DNA from: Synechococcus sp. CBW1107
Lineage (GTDB): Bacteria; Cyanobacteriota; Cyanobacteriia; PCC-6307; Cyanobiaceae
Assembly (NCBI RefSeq): GCF_015841355.1
Contig: NZ_CP064908.1
Coordinates: 2,790,001-2,854,000 of the forward strand
Length of the DNA: 64,000 nt
Direction of reading: 5' to 3'
The position numbers and the translations under genes were made by a program. The notes beneath the pieces are model-generated. The model made no database searches. It was given only the letters and a program-made list of their open reading frames with translations, and had not been told where the DNA came from. Of the stretch, positions 21,174 to 30,042 are shown one piece after another; position 1 is the stretch's first letter; each line of letters begins with the position of its first letter.

Positions 21174-22016
21174 GTGCTCGCCAACCTCCTCCACCTCCAC
21201 GGCTTCAAGTGCGCGGGCAGCACCTTCATCTGGTCGCTGGAGCGTGCCACGAAGGGAGATGTGCTCTACCTGGAATCCCCGGGGGCCGGTGACCGGCTCG
21301 ACTGGCGGCTGGCGCGCGACTACCTGGCCACGTTGGAGCGCCAGCCTCAGGCGATCACCTCCCATCTGATCTGCCTGCCGCCCCCCGGGGCGGTCGCCGC
21401 ACTGAAGGTGGCCTTCCTGCGGGAGCCGATCGAGCGCATCGCCTCGGCCTACCGTTTCCAGACCCAGGTGCAGAAGACGGCGGAACCGGTGTCCTTCTGC
21501 CAGTATCTGGAGGGCCTGCAGCGGGGAACCCTGGCCAATTTCCAGACCCGACACCTCTCCCCCCAGGAGCCTGGCGACTGGGTGCTGCGCCGGGGCTGGG
21601 CCGCCCGGCCGGAGCTGATCGATCTGAGCCGTGAGGATCTGTTCGTGGGGCTGGTGGAGCGCTACGACGACTCGATCCTGGCGCTGGAAGACCAGCTGGA
21701 GCGGATGGGTATGGCGATGGACCTGGCCTATGCGAGGCCGGTCAACACCACCCGGGAGGCTGGCGCAGCCAATCAACCGATGGCGCCGGAGGCGCGGTTG
21801 GCGCACACGCCGTTGGGACTGGCTCTGACAGAGCTGGATCTGAGCCTTCAACGCCGCGTTGAACAGCGGCTGGAGGAGCGGCTGGCGGCGGTGAGCGACC
21901 TGGAGCGCAAACGGGCGGCTCTGCAGCGGCGGCGTGCCGCCCTCGATGACGCACCGCCGCGTGTGCAGCTCAAACCCCAGGCCGAGTGGGTGAATCTGCC
22001 GTTGCCGTCGGCATGA
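21174..22016 (+). CDS. Sulfotransferase family 2-like protein
   Basis: 280 aa from GTG at 21174. LHLHGFKCAGSTFIWSLE matches the 5'-phosphosulfate-binding loop and AFLREPIERIASAYRF the 3'-phosphate-binding motif of PAPS-dependent carbohydrate sulfotransferases. A coiled-coil tail (about 225-262) follows. It probably sulfates a surface glycan. It overlaps the next gene by ATGA, so it belongs to the same operon as both large paralogues. Confidence 0.75.
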   Translation: MLANLLHLHGFKCAGSTFIWSLERATKGDVLYLESPGAGDRLDWRLARDYLATLERQPQAITSHLICLPPPGAVAALKVAFLREPIERIASAYRFQTQVQKTAEPVSFCQYLEGLQRGTLANFQTRHLSPQEPGDWVLRRGWAARPELIDLSREDLFVGLVERYDDSILALEDQLERMGMAMDLAYARPVNTTREAGAANQPMAPEARLAHTPLGLALTELDLSLQRRVEQRLEERLAAVSDLERKRAALQRRRAALDDAPPRVQLKPQAEWVNLPLPSA

Positions 22017-23764
22017 GCCGGCCGCTCGCCGCCGAGCACCAGCGCTGTGATCGCCAGGCTCGGGCGGTGCTTCAGGCGGGCGAGTGGCAGCAGGCTCTGG
22101 AGCAGGTGGAGCGGGCCCAGACGTTGGTGCGGGACGCCCTCAGCGCGGGCCAGGGGAGCGGCGAGATCCCCCTGGAAGCTCACGCCAAGCTGGTGCAAGC
22201 GTTGATCGGCGCGGTTCATCCACGCATCGTTGCTGCTGAGGAAGGCGGCCTTGCGGCCGAAGACCGGGCGGAGCTGTGCTGGCGGCTGGCGACGCTGCTG
22301 GAGCGCCATGGAAGCCTGCCGCTGGAGCGCCCCGGCTGGTTGCCGGTGGCGGAGGAGCAGCTGGTACGGCACGGGGCCTTGCTCTGGCGGGAGGCCATCG
22401 GCGTGCGGGAGCAGGCGGAGCCGCGGGCGCTGGCGATGTTTCAGCGGCTGGCGCAACTGCTGGAACCCTGCCCGGCCTGGGTGAGCACAAGCCTTCAGGA
22501 GCTGGAGCGGAACACGCCGGTTTCGGCAACGGCCCAGCCTTTGTGGCTTGAGCTGGTGCTGAGGCCCGGCCAGGCGGAGGTGATCGCCAGCGGGGATCGG
22601 CGGCAGTTCAACCTGGCGCCGGCCCTGGAGACGAACGAGCAGGAGCCACCGCCGGAGCGGCTGGCCGCCTTCCTGCGGGAGCAGGCGACGGATGCGCCGA
22701 GTGCGCCAGCGTCCGTGACGATCGTCCACCCGTTGACCAGCCTGGGTACGGATCTGGCCGTGCTGGCCCTCCTGGGCGAAGAACTGCCGGCGGAGCGGCT
22801 GCCGGCGCTGCAGCGGGCGGCGGCGGCCTGGATGGAGCAGGCGGCAGGCCTGGGTCTGGCGGTGCAGAGCTTGATGCGCTCGCCGCAGCGCCTTGAGGGG
22901 CAGGAGATGGTGCTGGAGCTGGATGCCATCGAGCTGGCGGTGCTGCAGCTGGGGGCGATGCGCGACGACGACGAGCTGGCGGCTGCATTGCACACTCTGG
23001 AGCAGAGCGAGCGCGATCCTGGCTTCTGGCGCCAGGGGGAGCGCCAGCGGCATTGGTGGCAGGGCGAGCTGGTGGTGGTTGACGTGCTGCGCCGTTTTGC
23101 GCGCGAACTGGGCTTCTACCCCGCCCGGGAGGATCCGCTGGCCAGCCTGCGGGCCTGGTGCCACGACGGCCTGGCCCTGCTGGCGGAGGCGGCGCTGCTG
23201 GAGCAGGTGACGCTGTGGAGCTCGGCGGAGGCGCCCGAGTGGTTGCTGTTGCCCCTGCATCAGCAGCTCAGCCGCGGCTCGGGCCGTTTCGCCCAGGTGG
23301 GGGGGCGGCCCGAGTTGGCGGAGCTGCAGGCGCTGCTGGCGGGCCAGGAGGTGCTCTACATCGGGCCGCTGGCGGAGGTGGTGGAGGCGCAGTGGAGGGA
23401 AGGACGCTGCTGGCGGCTGTGGCAGGGCCGGGAGGTGGCCCCCCACGGCCTGCGCTGCCTGGCACCGCCCGAATCGCGCCATCCGCGCCGGCCCCATGGC
23501 GGCTTCGAGGCGAGCCTGGCGCACTGCCTGGAGGCGGTGGAGCGGCTGCTGGACCAGCAGCCGGCCACGCTGGCGCTGATCGGAGTGGGGACCTACCGGC
23601 TGCCGCTCTGCCGTGCCCTGCGCGATCGCCATGGGTTGCGCTGCCTGGGCTTCGGGGTCGAGTTGCCTCAGCTGTATGGGGTGGAGCGGCCGGGTGAGGA
23701 GCCGGTGTGGGGCGCCCAGGACCGGAATTCGAGCCAGTGGCGGCGCCTGGCCGACGAGGGTTAG
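22013..23764 (+). CDS. Large glycan-cluster protein of an uncharacterised family, paralogue 2
   Basis: 583 aa from ATG at 22013 (ATGA overlap; in-frame codons upstream to 21986 lie inside the sulfotransferase gene). It has the same overall plan as 18175-20145: a helical N-terminus, a central region with HPLTSLGTDLAVLALLGEELP against EPTSSLYDSLGLLWRQGDTL in paralogue 1, and a terminal LIGVGTYRLPLCRALRDRHGLRCL ... PQLYGVE domain. Its position after the sulfotransferase suggests it acts in the same glycan pathway. The function is unknown. Confidence 0.6.
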   Translation: MSRPLAAEHQRCDRQARAVLQAGEWQQALEQVERAQTLVRDALSAGQGSGEIPLEAHAKLVQALIGAVHPRIVAAEEGGLAAEDRAELCWRLATLLERHGSLPLERPGWLPVAEEQLVRHGALLWREAIGVREQAEPRALAMFQRLAQLLEPCPAWVSTSLQELERNTPVSATAQPLWLELVLRPGQAEVIASGDRRQFNLAPALETNEQEPPPERLAAFLREQATDAPSAPASVTIVHPLTSLGTDLAVLALLGEELPAERLPALQRAAAAWMEQAAGLGLAVQSLMRSPQRLEGQEMVLELDAIELAVLQLGAMRDDDELAAALHTLEQSERDPGFWRQGERQRHWWQGELVVVDVLRRFARELGFYPAREDPLASLRAWCHDGLALLAEAALLEQVTLWSSAEAPEWLLLPLHQQLSRGSGRFAQVGGRPELAELQALLAGQEVLYIGPLAEVVEAQWREGRCWRLWQGREVAPHGLRCLAPPESRHPRRPHGGFEASLAHCLEAVERLLDQQPATLALIGVGTYRLPLCRALRDRHGLRCLGFGVELPQLYGVERPGEEPVWGAQDRNSSQWRRLADEG

Positions 23765-23882
23765 CAAGTCCGCGCATCAGAACGACGCTGTAGCCAAAAG
23801 CACCATGGGGTCTGGGATGCGGCGCGTACCATCCGCACCACCGCAGCGCCTGAACACCTTGATTGCTGCATCCCAGCCGCTG

Positions 23883-24734
23883 ATGAAGCCAAAGGCCGGC
23901 TGCCTGGCACTTCACAAGATGGAGTTGCAATTCCAATCCTTTGGTGCCTTTCAGGATTCTCTTGGTCCGCTGGTGAACAGCACCCGTCAGATTCCGGATT
24001 GCATTGCTGTGATCCGCCAACTGGGGATCATCGAACCCTTCACCAATCGGCATGTCCGCCCTGAGGAGTTGCTGATCGGATCTGAGAACTATCGCGAATC
24101 GATCACGGCTGAAGGCTGCCTGAGCCGGCATCGTGCCGTGTTGATGCTGCTGGAGAGGCTCTACGGCAGCCCCCAGGGCCTGGCTGGCGAGAGGGTCTAC
24201 CTTGCCGAGGCGCTCTCCGGATTCGCGCGGCGGCTGCAGCAGTGGGTGCCCGATGTGGTGCTGAGTGAATATCTCGAGGGTGCAACCGAAAGCTTCAGCG
24301 ATGGTGTGCGCCACGAAGATCTCTGCGCCCTCAGCTTTGCGGACGCCGCCTTCGACCTCGTGATCACCAACGAACTCTTCGAGCACGTGCATTCTCTGGA
24401 TGCCGCATTGGGGGAGATCGCACGGGTGCTGAAGCCTGGCGGCAGGATGATCTGCACCTTCCCATTCGCCTACGGCCAGCACGAGCAGATCCGCAAGGCG
24501 GTGCGTCATCCGGACGACGGCCGGGTGGAGCTGCTCGCTGAACTGGAGCTGCATGGCGACCCGATCCGGCCCCAGCAGGGATCGATGGTGTATCAGGTGT
24601 CGGGCTGGTCGATCCTCGACCAGGCCCGGACGCTGGGCTTCACGTGGGCCTGCATGCATGCCATCGCCAGCTGGAAGCACGGCGTGCTGGGCGGCGAGAT
24701 CCCGGTGATTTTCGTGATGGAAGCGGAGCGCTGA
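23883..24734 (+). CDS. SAM-dependent methyltransferase, paralogue 1
   Basis: 283 aa from ATG at 23883, the start that aligns with paralogue 2 (25601-26488); ATG 23805 is an alternative. The class I methyltransferase landmarks VLSEYLEG, LCALSFADAAFDLVITNELFEHV (acidic loop and motif IV) and RVLKPGGRMICTFPF are present. An additional GDPIRPQQGSMVYQVSGW motif is shared with paralogue 2. It probably methylates a glycan or nucleotide sugar. A truncated IS fragment begins 23 bases after the stop. Confidence 0.85.
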   Translation: MKPKAGCLALHKMELQFQSFGAFQDSLGPLVNSTRQIPDCIAVIRQLGIIEPFTNRHVRPEELLIGSENYRESITAEGCLSRHRAVLMLLERLYGSPQGLAGERVYLAEALSGFARRLQQWVPDVVLSEYLEGATESFSDGVRHEDLCALSFADAAFDLVITNELFEHVHSLDAALGEIARVLKPGGRMICTFPFAYGQHEQIRKAVRHPDDGRVELLAELELHGDPIRPQQGSMVYQVSGWSILDQARTLGFTWACMHAIASWKHGVLGGEIPVIFVMEAER

Positions 24735-24757
24735 GCCATGGCAACGGATCTCTCCAG

Positions 24758-25318
24758 GCTGCAGCGCCGCAGTGACCCGGTGGCCCTGCTCACCACGATC
24801 CGACGCTGCCAGGGACAGCTGGCGGTGCTGGCCAGCGGTGAGCAGGGCTCTGCCTTGCAAGCCAGTCGAACGGACAGGGATCTGGCTGCGGAGAACCGAT
24901 CGCTGGAGGTGTTCCTGGGCGGGCTGCAGACCCTCTGGCAGACCAACCAGCCCAGGCGGCGCAAGCCCAAGCCACGCACCGGCAAACGCACCAGGCCGGA
25001 TCCCTTTGCAGCGGATGTGGAGCGGATTGAGCAATGGCTGCAGGCCGAGCCCCAGCTCCAGGCCAAGACGCTGCTGGAGCGGCTGATCCGCCACAACCCG
25101 GACCACTACGGAGCACGCCACCTGCGCACCCTGCAGCGGCGCCTGCGCGGTTACCGGCTGCAATGGATCGAAAAGGAGATGGCCACTCTGGTGGCGGACA
25201 GGCCCTCAGGATTGGAGGATGCCCAAAGCGGTGAGAAGCCAGTGTTACCAGGCGTCAATTGGAATGGGTAACAAGTTGTTGATGCAAAGCGCCCGCCTAA
25301 GTAGTTGACATCGGGCAC
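24758..25318 (+). mobile_element. 3' fragment of a DDE insertion sequence (second copy at 50265-50825)
   Basis: This 561-bp stretch matches 50265-50825 almost base for base, with only a handful of substitutions, in the same orientation. It carries the last 170 or so codons of the integrase-type transposase (LQRRSDPVALLTTIRRC ...) and the right end of the element (motif GCGCCCGCCTA ... TTGACATCGGGCA). The 5' two thirds are absent. A one-base change near the stop extends the frame to 25271 (ends VNWNG instead of VN). The open frame from ATG at 24738 is therefore not an independent gene. Confidence 0.9.
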
Positions 25319-25347
25319 TCAGCCCATCAGCCAACGGCGACTCTGAC

Positions 25348-25551
25348 TTGACTAGCGAATCCTGCGCCTTGCCTGCAGGGTTGCGCCTGCTCTCCTGGGG
25401 CGAACTGCAGGGATGGCTCTCCCTGGGAATCCCCCTGCCCCGCCCGCAGGACGCTCCCGATGAGCCGAAATGGAGCGAGGTGATCGACGGCCGCCGCCGC
25501 CTGCGGGCACTACGGGAACTGCGGGCACTGAAGCAAAAGCAAGCTGCCTGA
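25348..25551 (+). CDS. Small conserved protein, possibly 5'-truncated
   Basis: 67 aa from TTG at 25348. LLSWGELQGWLSLGIPLPRPQDAPDEPKWSEVIDG matches a second locus in this window at about 58664-58790 (LLPLGELMGWLPLEIPLPRP ... EPAWTEVID), which supports it as a real protein family. The gene begins 30 bases beyond the IS fragment, so an original upstream start may have been lost. The function is unknown. Confidence 0.5.
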   Translation: MTSESCALPAGLRLLSWGELQGWLSLGIPLPRPQDAPDEPKWSEVIDGRRRLRALRELRALKQKQAA

Positions 25552-25600
25552 GGACTCCATGGGACCCCACCGATCCCCATTAAGATGAGGCCCTGAGGCG

Positions 25601-26488
25601 ATGCCCCCTTTGCCCACCACCCAGCGGCCTGAGCTGATGCCCAACGAGGCGGTGCTGGCCCTGCACGATCTGCAGCACACCTACGGCAGCTTCTCCGAAT
25701 TCCAGGAACATCTGGCCGAGCTGCTCCAGCAAGGCAAGCAGCTGAAGGAATGCCTTGAGATGGTGCGCCTGCTGGGCATCCTTGAGCCCTTGAGCGGAGA
25801 GCACATCCTGCCGGAATCGATCCGCCTGCAGGGGCCGAACTACCGCGAATCCCTGATCGCCAATGGGCTGCTGAGCCGCAATCGGGCCGCCCTGCAGGTG
25901 CTGGAGCAGCTCTACGGCAGCCTCGAGACTCTCGCCCAGCAGGATATCTACCTTGTTGAGGCCCTCACGGGCTTTGCCCTGTGGCTGCGGCGGCAGCTGG
26001 GGGAGGAGCGGCTGGTGTGCAGCGAATTTCTCGAGGATGCAGAGGTGGCGCGCGGCGACATCCCCCATCAGGACCTCTGCGCCCTCAGCTTCGCGGATGC
26101 CAGCTTCGATCTGGTGCTGTGCAATGAGCTGTTCGAGCATGTACGCGATCTCGACCAGGCCTTCCTCGAGATCGCCCGGGTGCTACGGCCCGGCGGCCGA
26201 CTGGTTGCCACCTGCCCGATGGCCTTCGGGCAATGGGAATCGATCCTCAAGGCCCGGCTCAATACCCGCAGTGGCCGCACCGAACTGCTGGAGAAGGCTG
26301 AATTCCATGGGGATCCGATCCGGCCGAAGGAGGGTTCGCTGGTGTACAGGATCCCGGGCTGGGAACTCACCGAACAACTGCAGCAAGCGGGTTTCCACAA
26401 CGCAGTGATTCACCACCTGGCCAGCTGGAAACACGGCATCCTCGGCTCGGATCTGCCGGGCGTTCTGGTGATCGACGCCCAGCGCTAG
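25601..26488 (+). CDS. SAM-dependent methyltransferase, paralogue 2
   Basis: 295 aa from ATG at 25601. It is a close paralogue of 23883-24734 along its full length: EHILPESIRLQGPNYRESLIANGLLSRNRAAL against RPEELLIGSENYRESITAEGCLSRHRAVL, LCALSFADASFDLVLCNELFEHV, RVLRPGGRLVATCPMAFGQ and GDPIRPKEGSLVYRIPGW. The pair is separated by the IS fragment and the small protein, which suggests a tandem duplication later split. The next gene starts 3 bases after the stop. Confidence 0.88.
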   Translation: MPPLPTTQRPELMPNEAVLALHDLQHTYGSFSEFQEHLAELLQQGKQLKECLEMVRLLGILEPLSGEHILPESIRLQGPNYRESLIANGLLSRNRAALQVLEQLYGSLETLAQQDIYLVEALTGFALWLRRQLGEERLVCSEFLEDAEVARGDIPHQDLCALSFADASFDLVLCNELFEHVRDLDQAFLEIARVLRPGGRLVATCPMAFGQWESILKARLNTRSGRTELLEKAEFHGDPIRPKEGSLVYRIPGWELTEQLQQAGFHNAVIHHLASWKHGILGSDLPGVLVIDAQR

Positions 26489-26490
26489 CG

Positions 26491-28322
26491 ATGGGTCGAG
26501 ACCCGCTGGCCTGGCAACCGCTGCTGCGCCACTGGACACGCTGCCTGGGCGAAGGCGATGCCGCCGTGGCCGAACTTGGCGACCTGGCAGCGATCGAGGG
26601 GCTGGATCTGGCGGGGCTGCTGCCGGGAGGGCCTGGCTGGGCTGATGTGCAGCGTTGCCTGCGCCATGACCCGGAGGGCGCCTTCCGCTGCCTCTACTAC
26701 GGCCTGGCGCTGCGGGGGCTGGAAGCCATGCCAGCGCCGGAGCAACTGGTGCCGGCCGACAGCAGCGAAACACCGCAAATCAGCGTGTTGATCCCGGTGC
26801 ACAACCAGTGGCCGCTGACGCTCAACTGTCTGCGCAGCCTGGTGGTGGCGGCCAACACCGTGCGCTTCGAAGTGATCCTGGCCGATGATGCCTCCAGCGA
26901 TGCCACCACCCAGCTGGGGCGGCAGCTGCCCTGGCTGCGGATCTGGCGCAGCGAACGGAACCAGGGTTTTCTGGAGACGTGCAATGGCGCGGCGGCGCTG
27001 GCGCGGGGGGAGCTGCTGCTGCTGCTCAACAACGACGTGCTGGTGGGCGACCTCGCACTTGACCGCTTGTCGGAGACGTTTGCACGCCACCCCGAGGCGG
27101 GTGTGGTGGGGGCGGCGGCCTGGAGCGCCGATGGCCGGCCCCAGGAGGTGGGCGGCATCGTGTGGGCCGATGGCCAGGTGTGGAACCACGGCCGCAACGC
27201 ACCGCCCGAGCACGGCTTTGCCCTGACCTATGAGCGGGATGCGATTACGTGAGCGGGTGCGCTCTGGCGATCCGGCGGGAGCTGTGGCAGCAGCTGGAAG
27301 GCTTCGATCCGCGTTACCGGCCGGCCTACGCGGAAGACACCGACCTCTGCCTGCGGGTGCGCCAGGCGGGACGAGCGGTGTGGGTACAGCCTGAGGCGCG
27401 GGTGTTGCACCTGGAGGGACTGAGCCACTCGCGCAGCACCGAGCAGGGCCTCAAGACCCACCAGCTGCGCAACCTGGAGCAGCTGCAGCAGCAGTGGCAG
27501 CACACCCTGGATACGGAGCAACCACCGGCAGGCCACCCCTGGCTGCTGGCGGCGGATCGGAGGCTTCTGGGCCGGCCGCTGGCGCTGCTGCTACAACCCA
27601 GTGCCGAGGTGATTCACACCTGCCGGCAGCAGGGCTATGGGGTGCTGGCGCTGGGGGAAAGCCCGCAGGCGGATGTGCTCGGCCTGCCACTGGGCTGGCG
27701 GAATCTGGAGCGCTGGCTGCTGGAGCAGCTGCCCGAGACGGGTGGGCCGGAGGTGGTGCTGGTGGGAGCGCCGGAGGGCGCGGCCGGAGAGGTGGCGATG
27801 CGTCTGCAGCAGGCCCGGCCCCAGTGGTTGCTGGTGGCTAGGGCGGTCGAGCTATCACTGCAACCAGACGCGATGCGGCTGCCAGCCCTACCGGGTTGGG
27901 ACCGGGAAGATTTACGGATTCTGGCCAGCTCCAGCGGCCTGCACGCCGATGGCTGGCTGGAGACGCCGAGCCGGCTGGTGATTCAACTGCTGGGGGAAGG
28001 GGAGCGGACCAAATCCCTGCGGCTTGGGGTCTATCTGCCTGAGCAGGAGCTGCAGGAGGGAGATTCCACTCTTTTGATTGAGCTGGAATCCGCTGGAGTC
28101 GCCCTCAGCTGCGTTCTACAGGCTGGCCTGAACTCTGTTGTGGTGAAGCGTCCCGTGCCATCGGCTCAAGGCAGGGTGGTCATCAGCTTGACCAGCCAGA
28201 CCCTGGTGCGGCCGGGCAATCCGAGCGACCAACGTCGGTTGATGGCCGTGCTGACGGATCTGGAGCCTTGCCAGGCCAATGCCGATACGGTGGCACCTGC
28301 GGTGGGGCATCCGGTTGCATGA
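26491..28322 (+). pseudogene. GT2 glycosyltransferase with a single-base frameshift
   Basis: The N-terminal part (26491-27252) reads ISVLIPVHNQWPLTLN, ILADDASSDATT and LLLNNDVLVGDLALD, then stops at YERDAIT. The continuation (from about 27244) reads YVSGCALAIRRELWQQLEGFDPRYRPAYAEDTDLCLRVR. Restoring one G after 27243 gives GCG-GAT-TAC-GTG, that is YERDADYVSGCAL, and one 610-residue protein with a C-terminal domain of unknown fold. The loss may be a recent mutation or a sequencing error. The gene lies between the methyltransferase and the sulfotransferase-like gene, overlapping the latter by ATGA. Confidence 0.85.
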
Positions 28323-29929
28323 GTCAGGCGGCTTTTGAGCGGGGCGACTGGCAGGCGGTGATCGACGCGCACCGGCTGGAGAGCCACAACGCTGCCGAGT
28401 GGTTGAGGTATGGCAGTGCCCTGCTGCATACCCTTCAGCCGGGCTCAGAGGCCGGAAAACAGCAGCAACAGGCTGCCCTTGCTTTCGTGCAGGCCCAGCA
28501 CGAGGGGGCAAGCGCAGGAGCGGTGGCAGCTGTCCAGCGGCAGGTGCTGATGGCCAACCTGCGCCAGGCACTGGAGCTGATGGGGGTACCTGGAACAGCT
28601 GAGTCCGAATCGCCAGTACCCCTGCGGCGTGTGCTGCTGGTGCTGGAGATGCACCGCTCCGGCACCTCAGCCCCGGCGGGCTTGCTGTGCCAGCAGGGCT
28701 TTCAAGCACCCCAAAACCCCGATGGCGGCGACGCCCATAACCCAGCGGGCTATTGGGAACCCCGGCAGATCCGGGCCTTCCACAACAGCCTTTTGGAGGG
28801 GACCCAGAGCAGCTGGGAAGATCCGCTGTTGCCGGTGCTGCCCTGGCAACCCCAGCACCTCAAGGCGGCCCTGGCGGAACTAGAGCAGGCCTTGAACGCC
28901 GACTTCCCCAGGGCCGATCCGCAGGCGGTGGCATTGACAAAGGATCCACTCCAATGCCGGCTGCTGCCGCTCTGGACGGCTCTGTTTGAGCAACGCTCTC
29001 AGCTGGCCGTGGTGCTCGCGGTGCGGCAACCGGAGGCGGTGGCGGCCTCGCTGGTGAGCCGCGACCAGTTTCCGCTGGATCGGGCCACGAGCCAACTGAC
29101 CCGGCTGGTGCTGAGCTATGAGCAGCTGCTGCAGGATCCAGCGGCGGCGGTGCATCGCTGCCAGCAGCTGGTTGCCCTGCTCAACACAACGACATCAGCT
29201 GAATATCTCGCTGACTGGATCTGGCCCGAGCTCGAGCGACATCAGGTCAGGCCAGAGCGGGTCGAGGCCATGGTGGTAGAGCAAAACAATTTTGCACTGG
29301 GCCAACACTGTGCGTGCCACCCTGTTGCCGGGTGGCCCCGGCTGGAGCGGAGTGCAGCGGGGCCTGCGGCACGACCAGGAGGGAACATTTCGGCTGCTCA
29401 ATTACGGCCTAGTTCTGCGGGGCCTGGAGTCGCTGCCGGCGCTGGACCAGATGGTGGGTCCAGAAAGCGCCGATACCCCGCTGATCACTGTGCTAATTCC
29501 GGTGCACAACCACTGAGCGATCACGCTGAATGCACTGCGCAACCTTGTGCCGATGACCAATGGCACACGCTTATAAGTGATCGTGCCCGACGACGACGCC
29601 AGCGATGCGACACAGCTGATGCGGCGGCAGCTCACGTGGCTGCGGATCTGGCGGAGCGAGGCGAAGCAAGGCTTGCTGGGCACCTGCAATGGCACTGTGG
29701 CACTGGCGCGATGCCAGCTCCTGCGGCTCAACAACGACATCCTGGAGCGATCACGCGCTCGACAGGCTCGCAGGCACCTTCGCAGTTGACCCGCAGGTCT
29801 GGTTGGAACAGCCCTGTTGTGTCTCGATGGCCGCCCCCAGAGGATTGGTGGCATCGTGTGGGCCGATATGGGCAGGTGTGTAATTATGGTCGGAACTTGC
29901 CGGGAATGCAACGATTAGATCATTTTTAA
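28319..29929 (+). CDS. Sulfotransferase-like P-loop protein with aberrant C-terminal extension
   Basis: From ATG at 28319 the first 320 or so residues form a coherent protein: a helical N-terminus, LVLEMHRSGTSAPAGLL (PAPS/P-loop motif), NPAGYWEPRQIRAFHNSLL, ALTKDPLQCRLLPLW and LAVVLAVRQPEAVAASL (3'-phosphate motif). After about residue 323 the frame runs through a GT2 pseudogene in the wrong frame and yields Ala/Pro/Gly-rich junk to 29929. The natural C-terminus has therefore probably been lost in a deletion that fused it to the GT2 relic. P-loop sulfotransferases of this type often occur beside GT2 genes. Confidence 0.65.
   Translation: MSQAAFERGDWQAVIDAHRLESHNAAEWLRYGSALLHTLQPGSEAGKQQQQAALAFVQAQHEGASAGAVAAVQRQVLMANLRQALELMGVPGTAESESPVPLRRVLLVLEMHRSGTSAPAGLLCQQGFQAPQNPDGGDAHNPAGYWEPRQIRAFHNSLLEGTQSSWEDPLLPVLPWQPQHLKAALAELEQALNADFPRADPQAVALTKDPLQCRLLPLWTALFEQRSQLAVVLAVRQPEAVAASLVSRDQFPLDRATSQLTRLVLSYEQLLQDPAAAVHRCQQLVALLNTTTSAEYLADWIWPELERHQVRPERVEAMVVEQNNFALGQHCACHPVAGWPRLERSAAGPAARPGGNISAAQLRPSSAGPGVAAGAGPDGGSRKRRYPADHCANSGAQPLSDHAECTAQPCADDQWHTLISDRARRRRQRCDTADAAAAHVAADLAERGEARLAGHLQWHCGTGAMPAPAAQQRHPGAITRSTGSQAPSQLTRRSGWNSPVVSRWPPPEDWWHRVGRYGQVCNYGRNLPGMQRLDHF
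29292..29912 (+). pseudogene. GT2 glycosyltransferase relic
   Basis: It is a degraded paralogue of 26491-28322. LLPGGPGWSGVQRGLRHDQEGTFR and PLITVLIPVHN align with the intact gene, then a Trp codon has become TGA (29514-29516) and a second stop occurs at about 29574. The frame resumes with VIVPDDDASDATQLMRRQLTWLRIWRSEA and LNNDIL, followed by further shifts. Several independent lesions show this is a true pseudogene, not a sequencing error. Confidence 0.8.
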
Positions 29930-30042
29930 CCAGTTTGCTGAAGCCGTTTACCTGGTGAAAGTGCAAACAAAAGCCCGAATAACCCGATTACTCAGCCACT
30001 TTCTCGATCGGCCTTCCCTACTCCCTCAACTGCCTGCTAACT

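Noticed and set aside
24738-25271. Apparent 177-aa gene after methyltransferase 1
   Set aside because: From 24758 onward it is the 3' end of the DDE transposase found whole at 47266-50769. The ATG is fortuitous.
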